A DNA stretch of 64,000 nt from Siphonodentalium dalli. Taxonomy: Eukaryota > Mollusca > Scaphopoda > Gadilida > Siphonodentaliidae. The position numbers and the translations under genes are program-made. The notes under the pieces were generated by a model. It was given only the letters and a program-made list of their open reading frames with translations, was not told the origin of the DNA and made no database searches. This document shows positions 10,538-20,453 of the stretch, in pieces (the first letter of the stretch is position 1; every line of letters begins with the position of its first letter). The stretch is taken from assembly GCA_032622095.1 (NCBI GenBank), contig CP136064.1, positions 174,662,310-174,726,309 on the forward strand. Reading direction: 5' to 3'.

Positions 10538-11024
10538 TGCATATTTTTTCTCCTTAGTGTAAACATATTTTTATTTCCAAACATAATACACATAATACAA
10601 AAATGACATAAATATACAACATATAAGAGATAGTGTATGGAAATGAGGATCAGACAACAAGCCCAAGGGCTTATATGAAGTCTTCTCCTTAAAAGTGTAT
10701 TAATGCCCCAGCGGAAATGGTGATGTATTAATGAACTGAAGGGCTATTAAACATTAAAGGCCTGTTTTAAACGTCGCACCCAAGATATGTCAGTCAAATT
10801 AGTATTAAAATGAAAGCTCCTCTGCAGCATGACATAAAACCAACAAAATTTCTCTCACATGACCCGACAAGTTATACTTTGAAGTTTTTTGTGACAATAT
10901 ATATATGACTTGACTGACATAGGACGTTTCACAAAATTTGGAATAGATATTTTTCTGAGGTATATGAAGGATTTATGGGGGTGGTTAACAAAAATCCCAA
11001 TTCGTAATTTCAAAAGCAGGAACA
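10538..11024. other. unassigned stretch
   Basis: AT-rich, apparently unique. I see no supported gene. Confidence 0.4.
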
Positions 11025-11228
11025 TTGCCTTTCTATACTAAATGCTCATTGATGACTAAGTCGTTTGTTGAACTTATTATCTGAACATTTCCCACCAATA
11101 CATTGGACTCCTGCACTTTTATAACTGTTTGCTTATTTTGCATTAAAACACCCCCAGAAGAATAATAGTCCTTTCCAATATATACTTTTATAAATGAGTA
11201 GGAGAATCCATAGTATATAAATGGTTAA
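11025..11228 (-). mobile_element. piggyBac-type MITE family 1, degenerate copy
   Basis: Opposite orientation to the copy at 3977. It shares 'cctttctatactaaatgctc', 'ttgaacttattatct.aacat', 'tatacttttataa' and 'ggagaatccat', and ends at TTAA 11225-11228. The left terminus has decayed. Confidence 0.6.
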
Positions 11229-12744
11229 AGAAATATGAGTGACATTTTAAAGTGCATTGTCGGAGGACATGCACTTGCCGTCATATATTCGTGAATGTTC
11301 CAAGGAGAAAATTTAATGCAGACTACATTTTGTATCAGAAATGAAAATATTTTAAATGTATGACTATGGCTCGTGCCAGCTGGCTCGACATATACATGTA
11401 TATCAAACACCAGTTGGACATGCCAGAGAAGCGCTAATGTTTTCAGGGCACGCGGGAACCATGTTGTATCAACATAGGTCAATAAATCTCACCCCAACAC
11501 AAGAGAGTAGATGGGCGCAAAGCGCCCAGGATGGTCGAAAAGATCGAGTGATCTTCTCCTTCACCCCACGGTTGTTGTTGGAGATATGGCACACAGAAAA
11601 TAGTCATGTCTGAACACGGCAAAAGCGGACACAATTGGATTAATGTTATCTCTTTGATTTAATTGAATGGATGGATTATTTGGGGAAGAGCCCACGAGCT
11701 TTAATATGGGGTGTGAGGGGTGACCCGGTGGGTCCCTTTAATATATGGTTGAGCTGAGCGTGTCATCTGGTGCGCTGAAAAAGGAGCGGGGGCCCGTGTT
11801 ATAATTTAAAAATATTGTTAGTTGTTTAAAAAAAAACAACCAACCGCAAGGCAGAGCGTGTGATTCAATGCACCATCATACCGCTATTCTGCTATAGCCA
11901 AATGCGCAGAGACAGTATGTTTTGTTTATTTCGTTGTTTCTGGATGGGCCGCCCTACATTCCGTGGCACGGGCGTAGGTGAAGACTCTGACAATTTTATG
12001 TGCAGAGTTATTTGCGTTCCGATAAGTGAAGTAAATCTGAAGATTATGTACAAGATAGACTTTAATTGTTGACGATGTGAATGGTTTTGTACAGAGATAT
12101 ATATGATTACATGATTACATTCAATAGATTTTTTTGGTTTTATATTTTTTTTGGTAATTTCTTTATTTTGTTAAAATTATGTATACATTTAGTTCATGTC
12201 AGTGTGTTCTTGGGCCGTGAGCCGTCCTGCTTCCGAAGAAATGTCAGAGCGGCAAGCGGGACGATCATATTTTGGTATATGTCGTTCCTAACTCGTTGAG
12301 AGCTATGACCACTTATGGGTCTGTAGTTCCTGCACCCCACCCCAAGCTAGTGCTGGGTCGGTTTTCAAGCCGGATCCCGCTTGGTTGGTGTTGTTAGGTG
12401 AGTGGAATGTGTATGACAGAGCGCTAGCTTCTGAAAGTGAATTTGTAATTATATTGGTGGCGGGCAGTGCCTGTTATAGAAATGATTGCGTCTTCCCCCA
12501 GTTTGAATGGGTTCCCAGGGCGCGGGCGTAAGTGAAATTATCTTCATGTTCTTGTTGTAGTTTATTGGTTGAAAAAATATGTACGATGGTAGACAATGGT
12601 ATATGTGGATGTATATATATATATACAGGGAATATTTTTTTTGGTTTTTGTGATTTTTTTTTTTGGGTTGTTTTTAATATATTTTGTAAAAATATTGAAT
12701 ATATATACACAATTTCTGTAAAGGAAGTGTTGTCAATTAAGTAG

Positions 12745-13115
12745 TGTTAGTTGATTTTGGAGGAGATAATTGTTCGACGGCTTATACTACGGCACGACAA
12801 GCGTATATTGCCGCCCGAGGACATTCATCAGCGCCCAAGGAGCCATCTAGGGCGTGAGCCCGATATCCTATGTTTTGATTTTGGTGTTAGTCAATATATA
12901 ATGGTGTACATGTTATCAATTTTTTTTTTTTGGCGAATGCCGGTATACAATGAGTGTTAGTTAGGTTTGTAGGAGATAATTATTCGATGACTTATACTAC
13001 GGCCACAAGCAGCGTATCTACACTGCCCGAGGACATTCATCAGCGCCCAAGGAGTCATCTAGGGCTTGCGCCCGCTAACCTATGTTTTGATTTTGGTGTT
13101 AGTCAATATAATAAT
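12745..13115 (-). repeat. tandem duplication in LINE 3' region
   Basis: Two units about 207 bp apart share 'aggagataat.attcga', 'gaggacattcatcagcgccc' and 'tatgttttgattttggtgtt'. They differ by small indels. Confidence 0.65.
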
Positions 13116-13156
13116 ATGCATATATTCAATAAATACAAGTTCAGTAATAATAGGTG

Positions 13157-14506
13157 TTAGGTGGTTAGTCCTTGTTGAGGAGTAACTTTTAGATTTAGTT
13201 CGGTTATGAGACTGGAGTTACTGATACGGGTTAAAGTTAGGTCCGCCAGTTCTTGAAGCCTTTGTTTTATGTATGGGACGTCTGCAGTCAAATGAAGGGC
13301 AGAAATAGGTGTTGACCTTATTTCGAAAAGGGCTCTTCTAAGTGCTTCATTTTGGGCCCGCTGCATTCTGCATAGGTTTGTTTGACTGCATTTTGAAGTA
13401 ACTATTGCCCCGTATTCCATGACTGGGCGAATGAATTGTTTATATAATTTGATTAGGGTGCTTGGGTTTACCCCCCACCCCGTGCCCCGAAGTCTCGTTA
13501 GGAGTGCGGTTCTTTGTAAAGCTTTAGTTGAAATATACTTAATATGCTTGTTAAGTCTGAAGTTCTCATCTAGAGTGAATCCTAATAGAGTTGCTTCTTT
13601 ATTTTGTTTTATTGGTTCGTTAAATAGCGTGAGTTTTGGCTCTGATCTATGAGTTAGGTTCCCAAATACTACCAACTGTGTTTTATTTGCATTTAGTTTT
13701 ATTCTCCATTTGGAACACCATTTTTCAAGTTCTGTGAGTTGTTTTTGCAGTCTAAGTTCAATTAATTTATTTCCTTTTGCTAGTGTCCATATGCCCATGT
13801 CGTCTGCAAATTTTGAAGCTTGTACATTATGTGTAGACTCTAAAGGTATATTGTTTTCGTACATTAAAAAAAGGAGAGGACTTAAGACTGACCCCTGGGG
13901 GGTACCGGCTTTAAGGTTGACTGTTTCGGAAATTTCATCATTTATTTTAACCGCTATATTTCTGTGTGTTAAGAACGATGATAGAAGTCTAACTATTTTT
14001 TGTGGTAGTTCTGTGCGTGTTCTGAGTTTGTATCTGAGCCCATTGTGCCATACAGAATCAATAGCTTTTTCAACGTCGAGGAATATGGCCCCAGTTTCCC
14101 AGCGTCTGCTTATTGCCGTTCTAATATCTTCCGTTAATCGATATACATGTTCTATGCCCTCTTTCCCGCTCCTATAAGCCTGTTGATGTTTGTTGAAAAA
14201 ATTAATGCTCTCTAAATGAGTCTTTATACGTGTGCTAATAATCCTTTCAAAAAGTTTGCCTGTGCATTTTAATAAGCTGATGGGCCTATAGTTGGTTGGG
14301 ATAGTATGGTCCTTGCCGGGTTTAGGAATCATTGTCCCGATTGCAGTTTTCCATGTTTTGGGGAAGTAACCCAGTCTCAGGCATTTGTTATATAGGTTAG
14401 TAAGACGAATAAATAGCTCGTTCGGCGCCTGTCTAATTACGCCGTACGTGATATCATCGTCACCGGGTGCTTTGTTAGGTTTTCCCCGGTTCAGATTCCT
14501 TCTCAC
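13157..14506 (-). CDS. LINE reverse transcriptase (jockey-like), N-terminally truncated
   Basis: About 449 residues without an internal stop. Motifs in order: NYRPISLL (72-79), motif A FLDVEKAID (142-150, catalytic D144; usually ...KAFD), motif B GTPQGSVLSP (201-210), motif C KFADDMG (232-238, catalytic D235/D236), then the thumb region and a C-terminal segment (ISALHLTADVPYI) common in jockey-type elements. The first codon reported here is a GTG inside the frame; the frame stays open upstream to about 14530, where it runs into an unrelated MITE. The true start and the apurinic-like endonuclease domain are therefore missing. It would make cDNA by target-primed reverse transcription if complete. 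The frame is uninterrupted, so the insertion may be young. The open frames on the opposite strand here are shadows. Confidence 0.85.
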   Translation of the reverse strand: MRRNLNRGKPNKAPGDDDITYGVIRQAPNELFIRLTNLYNKCLRLGYFPKTWKTAIGTMIPKPGKDHTIPTNYRPISLLKCTGKLFERIISTRIKTHLESINFFNKHQQAYRSGKEGIEHVYRLTEDIRTAISRRWETGAIFLDVEKAIDSVWHNGLRYKLRTRTELPQKIVRLLSSFLTHRNIAVKINDEISETVNLKAGTPQGSVLSPLLFLMYENNIPLESTHNVQASKFADDMGIWTLAKGNKLIELRLQKQLTELEKWCSKWRIKLNANKTQLVVFGNLTHRSEPKLTLFNEPIKQNKEATLLGFTLDENFRLNKHIKYISTKALQRTALLTRLRGTGWGVNPSTLIKLYKQFIRPVMEYGAIVTSKCSQTNLCRMQRAQNEALRRALFEIRSTPISALHLTADVPYIKQRLQELADLTLTRISNSSLITELNLKVTPQQGLTT

Positions 14507-14518
14507 TTCTTCCTTTAA

Positions 14519-14777
14519 TGAATGGATTCTCCTATTAAGTTATATAGGTAATATTGGAATGGTCCATTGTTCATCTGGAGGGATGTTCAGGAAATATCAG
14601 CAGATAGACATATATAGATAATACAATTGCAAAAGGATTAGGCAAACACCAAGTACACCCTGGTGAGAGTGGACACTTATTGTGGCGATATGGGTATGGT
14701 CGTTTTTTTTAGCTTATTATCTTATCATTTGCTAAGGGAATTACTCGTCAATGAGTATTTAGTATAGAATGGGTTAA
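14519..14777 (+). mobile_element. piggyBac-type MITE family 1, left end lost
   Basis: Shares 'aatggattctcct', 'attggaatggtccattgttc' and 'gggatgttcaggaaatat' with the copy at 3977, and ends TATAGAATGGGTTAA at 14777. The left portion is missing at the LINE junction. Confidence 0.6.
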
Positions 14778-15003
14778 TTAATGGAAGTGAATGAAAACAG
14801 TTCAAAATGATTAATAATATAATATCAGCAGTATGTAAAAAAAATAACAATTATAGACTAGAAAATTTAAACAGCAAATTGAAAAATCCCTTAAATGTTG
14901 CAGACTGAAAGATAATTTTGCAGGAGACATGACGAAATAAAGATGGTCAGGCAGTGATAACGCCTGATAAACTGAAGGTCACACGTTAAATATGACAACT
15001 TTA
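14778..15003. other. unassigned stretch
   Basis: AT-rich. Nothing recognised. Confidence 0.35.
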
Positions 15004-15500
15004 AAGGTGGATTATCTCTTCTGCAACATTATTATAATTTCCTGTGTATGAAATAATAAATATGAAGCGATAACCCCTGTCCGGAAATGCGTCTTATCAA
15101 TTAATATTGATTATATTTGGAATTTATTTTCGTATAAAATAACTTTGTGCCATTCAGTAATGGTCCCCGATATTAACGACCGTCATATTTATTTGCATTT
15201 TTTTCCCAGTTAATTTAATCATTAAAAATAAGCATATGATACACTCTAGGTCTTATCCACTTGATTCGCACTTAATTTTACAATAGATACAATCAATTGG
15301 ATACATTTTGTGGCTCTCATTCATTCGGAACACCATGTTGGAGGCCTCTATACAAAGAAGTGTCCCATTAATTGAATAAAATATCGAAATAAAATCAACA
15401 TTAATTGATAGAATCTTTTCCAACTCATACGTATTATTTCATACCCAGGAAACTACTAGTATCTAATATTTGTTATTTAAAGCGATAATCCATATTTAAT
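15004..15500. mobile_element. imperfect long-inverted-repeat element
   Basis: Left arm (GGATTATC, 'tttcctgtgtatgaaataat', 'tatcaattaatattgatt') and right arm (same words in reverse complement, ending GATAATCC) flank a spacer of about 200 bp. A related unit lies at about 61430-61770. The arms are well diverged and the exact ends are uncertain. Confidence 0.5.
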
Positions 15501-15671
15501 TATTATATGTGAACATGTATTAAAAAAATTTCAGTTGTCGACTAGAATTTGCCGATTATTTTTGTTTCCTGGTGATAACTTTAGTTTTAGTTATCTGAGC
15601 CCAATATGAATTTGAGAATACATTTGATGAATTTTTGTCTGTCATTGCATGATTAAGAAAAAGTAAACACA

Positions 15672-16600
15672 CGGGGGAGGAACTGCTACTCAAGAAATTG
15701 TGCCATTTCGGTAAATGCTAAGGTGAGCAGTCGAGGAGCTAGAGTGCACATTCAGCGATAAAAAAAAATTCGCGTCATTTTAAGATGGAAAACTCGCACA
15801 AATTATCATACAGCGACAACTGGGCGTCATCGGGAGGTAATTTTAATTATTTAGAAGTCAAGTTTAGAAAAATAGGCTAAGAATTAAAGTGCAATATAGG
15901 CGAGGAATTTCTCTATTGAATTAACATTGAAAAACATACACTAAATCAGAGGTCAAATGGCATGTTTAATTTAAACAGCAATGATAAGAATGGCAATACG
16001 ATCACGATATCGACTGATAGGGACAAACTTGAGATGATAAGTTGGATTTGAACCCTGAAAATGTCCATATGAAAAATGCTCCAATTCCCTTCTGATCACA
16101 TGCTACAATCTATGTTCACATCCGATAAATTCGCTGAGGTTCTTTCTCAATAAAATCTCGAAATATTCCCGTTTTAGATTTGTTTAGTGTAATTTCTTCG
16201 ATGCAACATATTAGTTCAAAGCGTGCCTATAGTCAACATTGGAAGTCGAATCATTTTCAGGAGTATGAAGCGTAGTCTATTAAATTTACTATCTACGCAC
16301 GGTAGAATTCTTTTTGTACTGTCCACCTGTCCTGTATAACACTGGATTAAATATTTATAAGCCATTGCACATGTAGATAATGATGCATCATTATAATCAT
16401 TGATTACAAAACTCAATGAAATCGATCTCTCCGATACCAGATTGTATTTTTATCACTCAGACTAAAGGCCTTATATGAAACTCAGCCTACATTTATCGCA
16501 GATCTGCTGGTGATAAAACTGTTATTCCTCAGTAACCGGAACCGTAGCATTTATCAGAACGGCACAATTTCTTGAGTAGCAGTGCACCCCCCCCCCCCCC
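15672..16600. mobile_element. segment bounded by ~45 bp inverted repeats
   Basis: 'gctactcaagaaattgtgcc' at about 15690 is found in reverse complement at 16562-16585, with the flanking 'tagcattta' also matching. The inside is unlike other repeats in the window. It may be a transposon of about 0.9 kb. The right arm runs into a poly(C) tract (16588-16605). No target duplication could be fixed. Confidence 0.4.
15785..15836 (+). CDS. possible first coding exon, unidentified
   Basis: An ATG in a fair context opens MENSHKLSYSDNWASSG and is followed by a donor-like gtaatt at 15837. No following exon is found and no family is recognised. It sits inside the inverted-repeat segment 15672-16600, which lowers confidence. 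Confidence 0.2.
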
Positions 16601-17029
16601 ACCCCCCACCTTGTATCATAGACAGTTGGAATCAAAGTTTGATGCAAAGGGTGTTCCCAAAATCAAATTTTTCATTTCTAATAAAGCCACCTTATTCGGG
16701 GGACATGTGGCCAAGCGTCCTCCTATTTTGATTACATGTAATGACATAGGGCGTAACATTTTAGATTTCAAGAACAACATTTTTGTGTATAAAAAATATT
16801 TTAGAGTACATCACCAGAAGATGAGAGTAACTTGTCTATGCTCTATTAATCAAAATTATTATAAATTGTTGATTCAATGTCTGCAAAAGAAACTGCTATA
16901 CCAAGACAATATTTTAGAAACTATCATACAATATAAAAATGCAATTATCACCCAAACACAAATTAGAAAAAAAAGTTTGCATATATGCTATTAATATATG
17001 TCATATACTGGTAAATCAAGCAATATGGA

Positions 17030-19561
17030 AACAAGAGGTGTGCACTCGTGTGCTAGCATACCCCCACCGTGGCAAATTCAACCCGCATTATCCGTAAACC
17101 CAACAAAAAAGATTTTTAACTTTAAAGAAAAATTTGGATTAATAATATCGATATGGTGTCGCAAGAAGCTTGTACAGAAAAAAAGACGGACGGACCCAAA
17201 ACTGTGGTAAAAATCATTGTTCCGAACCCATATTCGAAGAAACTTCCGGAAAATATCCTAACTTGATAGCATCCACAAAACAAAAATCCCAAAATTTTCT
17301 AAGTCAAAATAAGTCGAAAATGAAGTGTAATGTTAGGAAAAACAGTCCGAGCCAACCCTGAGCCGCATCATGTAGAGAGGGTGTTGTGAGAAGCATGTAT
17401 ACCAAAAATTATTGAAATCAGTTCATATTTGTTAAAGTTATTAAGTCGGACAGAATTTTCTAACTCAAAATAAGTCGAAAAGTAAGGCGTAACTTAAATG
17501 AAATTGTCAATGACACTGTAGCTCAACTTGGAAAGGGAATAATTTAATGTATTACAGTCAATGGAGCGATTAGGAATGTGGAAAGTTAAATGTCTAATAC
17601 TAGATTATAGACATGAAGAGAAAAGTAAAATCCAAGATGGCTGCTGATGGCCATGTTTTCGGCCGAATGACCCCAAAATGAGTCGTTCCCATCTACATGT
17701 CATCGTTAACATCCATGACAAATTTGATGACGATCAGACTAAAGGTACGACCTGTAGCCCATGCTAAAAAATTTAGTCATACAAAGAATAAAATCCAAGA
17801 TGGCTGCTGGCGGCCATGTTTTTTGGCCGAATGACCCCAAAATGACTCGTTCCCATCTACATGTCATTATTAACATTCATGACAAATTTTATGATGATCA
17901 GACTAAAGGTACAACCTGTAGCCCATGCTAAAGGATTTAGTCATACAAAGAGTAAAATCCAAGATGGCTGCTGGCGACCATGTTTTTTGGCCGAATGACC
18001 CAAAATTACTCGTTCCCATCTACATGTCATTGTTAATATCCATGACAAATTTTATGATGATCAGACTACAGGTACGACCTGCAGCCCGTGCTAAAGAATT
18101 TAGTCATACAAAGAGTAAAATCAAAGATGGCTGCTGGTGGCCATGTTTTTTGGCCGAATGACCCCAAAATTACTCGTTCTCATCTGCATGTCATTTTTAA
18201 CATCCATGACAAATTTTATGATGATCAGACTAAAGGTACGAGCTGTAGCCCGTGCTAAAGAATTTAGTCATACAAAGAGTAAAATCCACGATGGCTGCTG
18301 GCGGCCATGTTTTTTGGCCGAATGACCCCAAAATTACTCGTTCCCATCTACATGTCAATATTAACATCCATGACAAATTTCATGATGATCAGACGAACAG
18401 TACGACCTGTGGCCGTGCTAATGGATTAAATTTTGAAATCCAAGATGGCCGCTGGCAGCCATGTTTTTTGTCCGAATGACCCCAAAATGACTCGTTCCCA
18501 TCTACATGTCATTATTAACATTCATGACAAATTTTATGATGATCAAACTAAAGGTACGACCTGTAGCCCGTGCTAAAGGATTTAGTCATACAAAGAGTAC
18601 AATCAAAGATGGCTGCTGGTGGCCATGTTTTTTGGCCGAATGACCCCCAAATGACCTGTTCACATCTACATGTCAATATTATCATCCATGACAAATATCA
18701 TGATGATCAGACGAACAGTACGACCTGTGGCCCGTGCTAATGGATTAAATTTTGAAATCCAAGATGACCGCTGGCGGCCATGTTTTTTGTCCGAATGACC
18801 CCAAAATGACTCGTTCCCATCTACATTCCAATTTCAACAGCCATGACAAATTTTATGATGATCAGACTAAAGGTACGACCTGTAGCCCGTGCTAAAGGAT
18901 TTAGTCATACAAAGAGTAAAATCCAAGATGGCTGCTGGCGGCAATGTTTTTTGGCCGAATGACCCCAAAATTACTCGTTCCCATCTACATGTCATTATTA
19001 ACATTCTTGACAAATTTTATGATGATCAGACTAATAGTACGACCTGTAGCCCGTGCTAAAGAATTTAGTCATACAAAGAGTAAAATCCAAGATGGCTGCT
19101 GGCGGCCATGTTTTTGGGCCGAATGATTGAATTTTGAAATCAAAGATGGCCACTGGTGGCCATGTTTTTTTTCCGAATGACCCCAAAAATGTCTAAATGT
19201 TGATGTCAACAGCTATGACAAATTTCATAATGATCCGACCAAAGGTACTACCTGTAGCCTGCATTGTTGACACCTTACGTACACACACACTCACACACGG
19301 ACGACAAAGCCATGGCAATAGCTCAAACTTTACAAAGTAAAGTTGAGCTAAAAATGAAAGTCGGACCGCACCGCAATTAGCATCATGCGGAGAGGTGGTC
19401 CTAAGGAGATTGCATACAAAAAATTATTGAAATCGGTTCATAGTTGTTCGAGTTATGAGGTCGGATGGACGGACGGACACACGGAGGGAGAAAGTGTGAC
19501 GGATGGACGGACAGACAGACGCAGTCAATCCAGTATACCCCCCATTTTATATGGGGGTATA
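17030..19561 (+). mobile_element. tandem-core element, AACAAGAG...GGGGGTATA type, interrupted
   Basis: Starts AACAAGAGGTG with a subterminal ATACCCCC (about 17060). It holds diverged units ('attgaaatcagttcata', 'aagtcgg', 'aactcaaaataagtcgaaa') and a (GGAC)n-like tract (19458-19520), and ends ATGGGGGTATA. The ATACCCCC / GGGGGTAT pair forms an asymmetric inverted repeat: at the very 3' end but internal at the 5' side. The element at 17497-19350 is inserted into it. Confidence 0.55.
17497..19350 (+). mobile_element. tandem-core (HINE/pearl-like) element, array 1
   Basis: 5' end: aatgaaa, a palindrome variant of AGTGTCAATGACACT, TAGCTCAACTT. About 11 core units of 150-165 bp follow (key words 'gtcatacaaagagtaaaatc', 'caagatggctgctggcggcc', 'gaccccaaaatgactcgttc', 'aaaggtacgacctgtagccc'). 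The 3' end is 'acacacggacgac', CAATAGCTCAAACTTTAC-AAA-GTAAAGTTGAGCTA. The inner 5' motif is the exact reverse complement of the terminal AAGTTGAGCTA. It resembles the organisation of bivalve pearl elements and Helentron-associated HINEs. There is no protein; open frames of 60-80 codons arise because many units are near a multiple of three long. Confidence 0.75.
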
Positions 19562-20006
19562 ATGTATAATAAACCCTTCACTGTTCAAAACTACACACCT
19601 TACTCATAGTTAAATTTCACTCAGTTTTGAAATTGTACATGTGTTGTTAGACTGGCATCATGACGAAAATGTACATCAAGCAAAACATTACTGTTCATTA
19701 TTCATCTGACGCATACTCCCAACTGGGTGTAATTGTGCCAGGAGTGGACATAGCCATGTAATTGGCTGTCTTCCTGTCCATCCCATCATAATTATGTATC
19801 CTGGAAGTCCATTCCATAAACTCGTTGCTGACAGTAATAAAGAATTCATATAAGACGTAGTACCAGAAGGCGGTGGGTGTATATTGACAGTATCATTGCT
19901 GCGAAAATAATATGTATCTGATCCAGAATTTTCATGCCTTATAACATTATATAAATATGAGGGAGATACATGATAGAGCAGCTTTTCCACACCAAGCCTT
20001 GAAATA

Positions 20007-20235
20007 GTGTGTCTGTCATTTGCAGAAAGAGGGCCCCAGAGGGTGAATTTAGTGATGATACCCCGCATAGCGTGCTAGTGTCACCAAATTCACCCTCTGG
20101 GAACCTCATTCTGCTGAGGTGTAAGCAGAATGAGGTCCCCAGAGGGTGAATTTGGTGATGCTAGCCTGCTATGCGGGGGTAGCATCACTAAATTCACCCT
20201 CTGGGGACCTCATTCTGCAAATGAGAGACACACTA
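20007..20235. mobile_element. palindromic element of the GTGTGTCT...AGACACAC family
   Basis: Two hairpin modules. The best is about 20126-20219, where 'agaatgaggtccccagaggg' pairs with its reverse complement across a loop containing gctagcctgctatgcggggg. The outer ends are AGTGTGTCTGTCATTTGCAG and its inverse. It lies within the LINE pseudogene. Other copies are at 23575-23885, 33239-33664 and 55170-55560. Confidence 0.6.
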
Positions 20236-20453
20236 TTTCAAGGCTTGTTCCCCACACTTGGACATCAACCAAAATTCCATTTTCATGGCGCGTGACTAAC
20301 AATAGTTTGGACCATTGGACAATTTTAAATATATCATCATTAATTAGATCAGCTGCATGCTCAGATCATTGTAGTAAGAAAGATTGAAGTGTCATCTGCA
20401 AACAGTTGGATATGGCAGTTAATATTCTCGACTATATCATTTATATAAACTAA

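Larger units (their letters stand above)
11500..14518 (-). mobile_element. jockey-like LINE, 5'-truncated
   Basis: On the minus strand the element runs from the truncation point near 14519, where it abuts a piggyBac-type MITE, through a reverse transcriptase frame (stop at 13157). A 3' part of about 1.65 kb follows and ends near 11500. The 3' part is repeated, truncated, at 6871-8400, which shows it belongs to the LINE. Within it a segment of about 160 bp (starting near 12745 and again near 12954, with 'gaggacattcatcagcgccc') is tandemly duplicated. No target duplication was found. Confidence 0.65.

Noticed and set aside
13710-14177. Plus-strand frame of 155 codons
   Set aside because: Antisense shadow of the LINE reverse transcriptase on the minus strand.
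16572-16994. Plus-strand frame of 140 codons starting with a proline run
   Set aside because: The proline run comes from a poly(C) tract and the rest has no recognisable domain or codon bias. It cannot be supported as a gene.
17925-19126. Repeated open frames of 60-80 codons in the arrays (peptides with FSHTKSKI and similar)
   Set aside because: They follow the tandem unit, recur in every array, start at arbitrary ATGs and have no splice or promoter context. They are products of repeat periodicity.
19688-20068. A 126-codon minus frame as an independent gene
   Set aside because: Its middle is the C-terminal part of a LINE reverse transcriptase and its start is a palindromic MITE.
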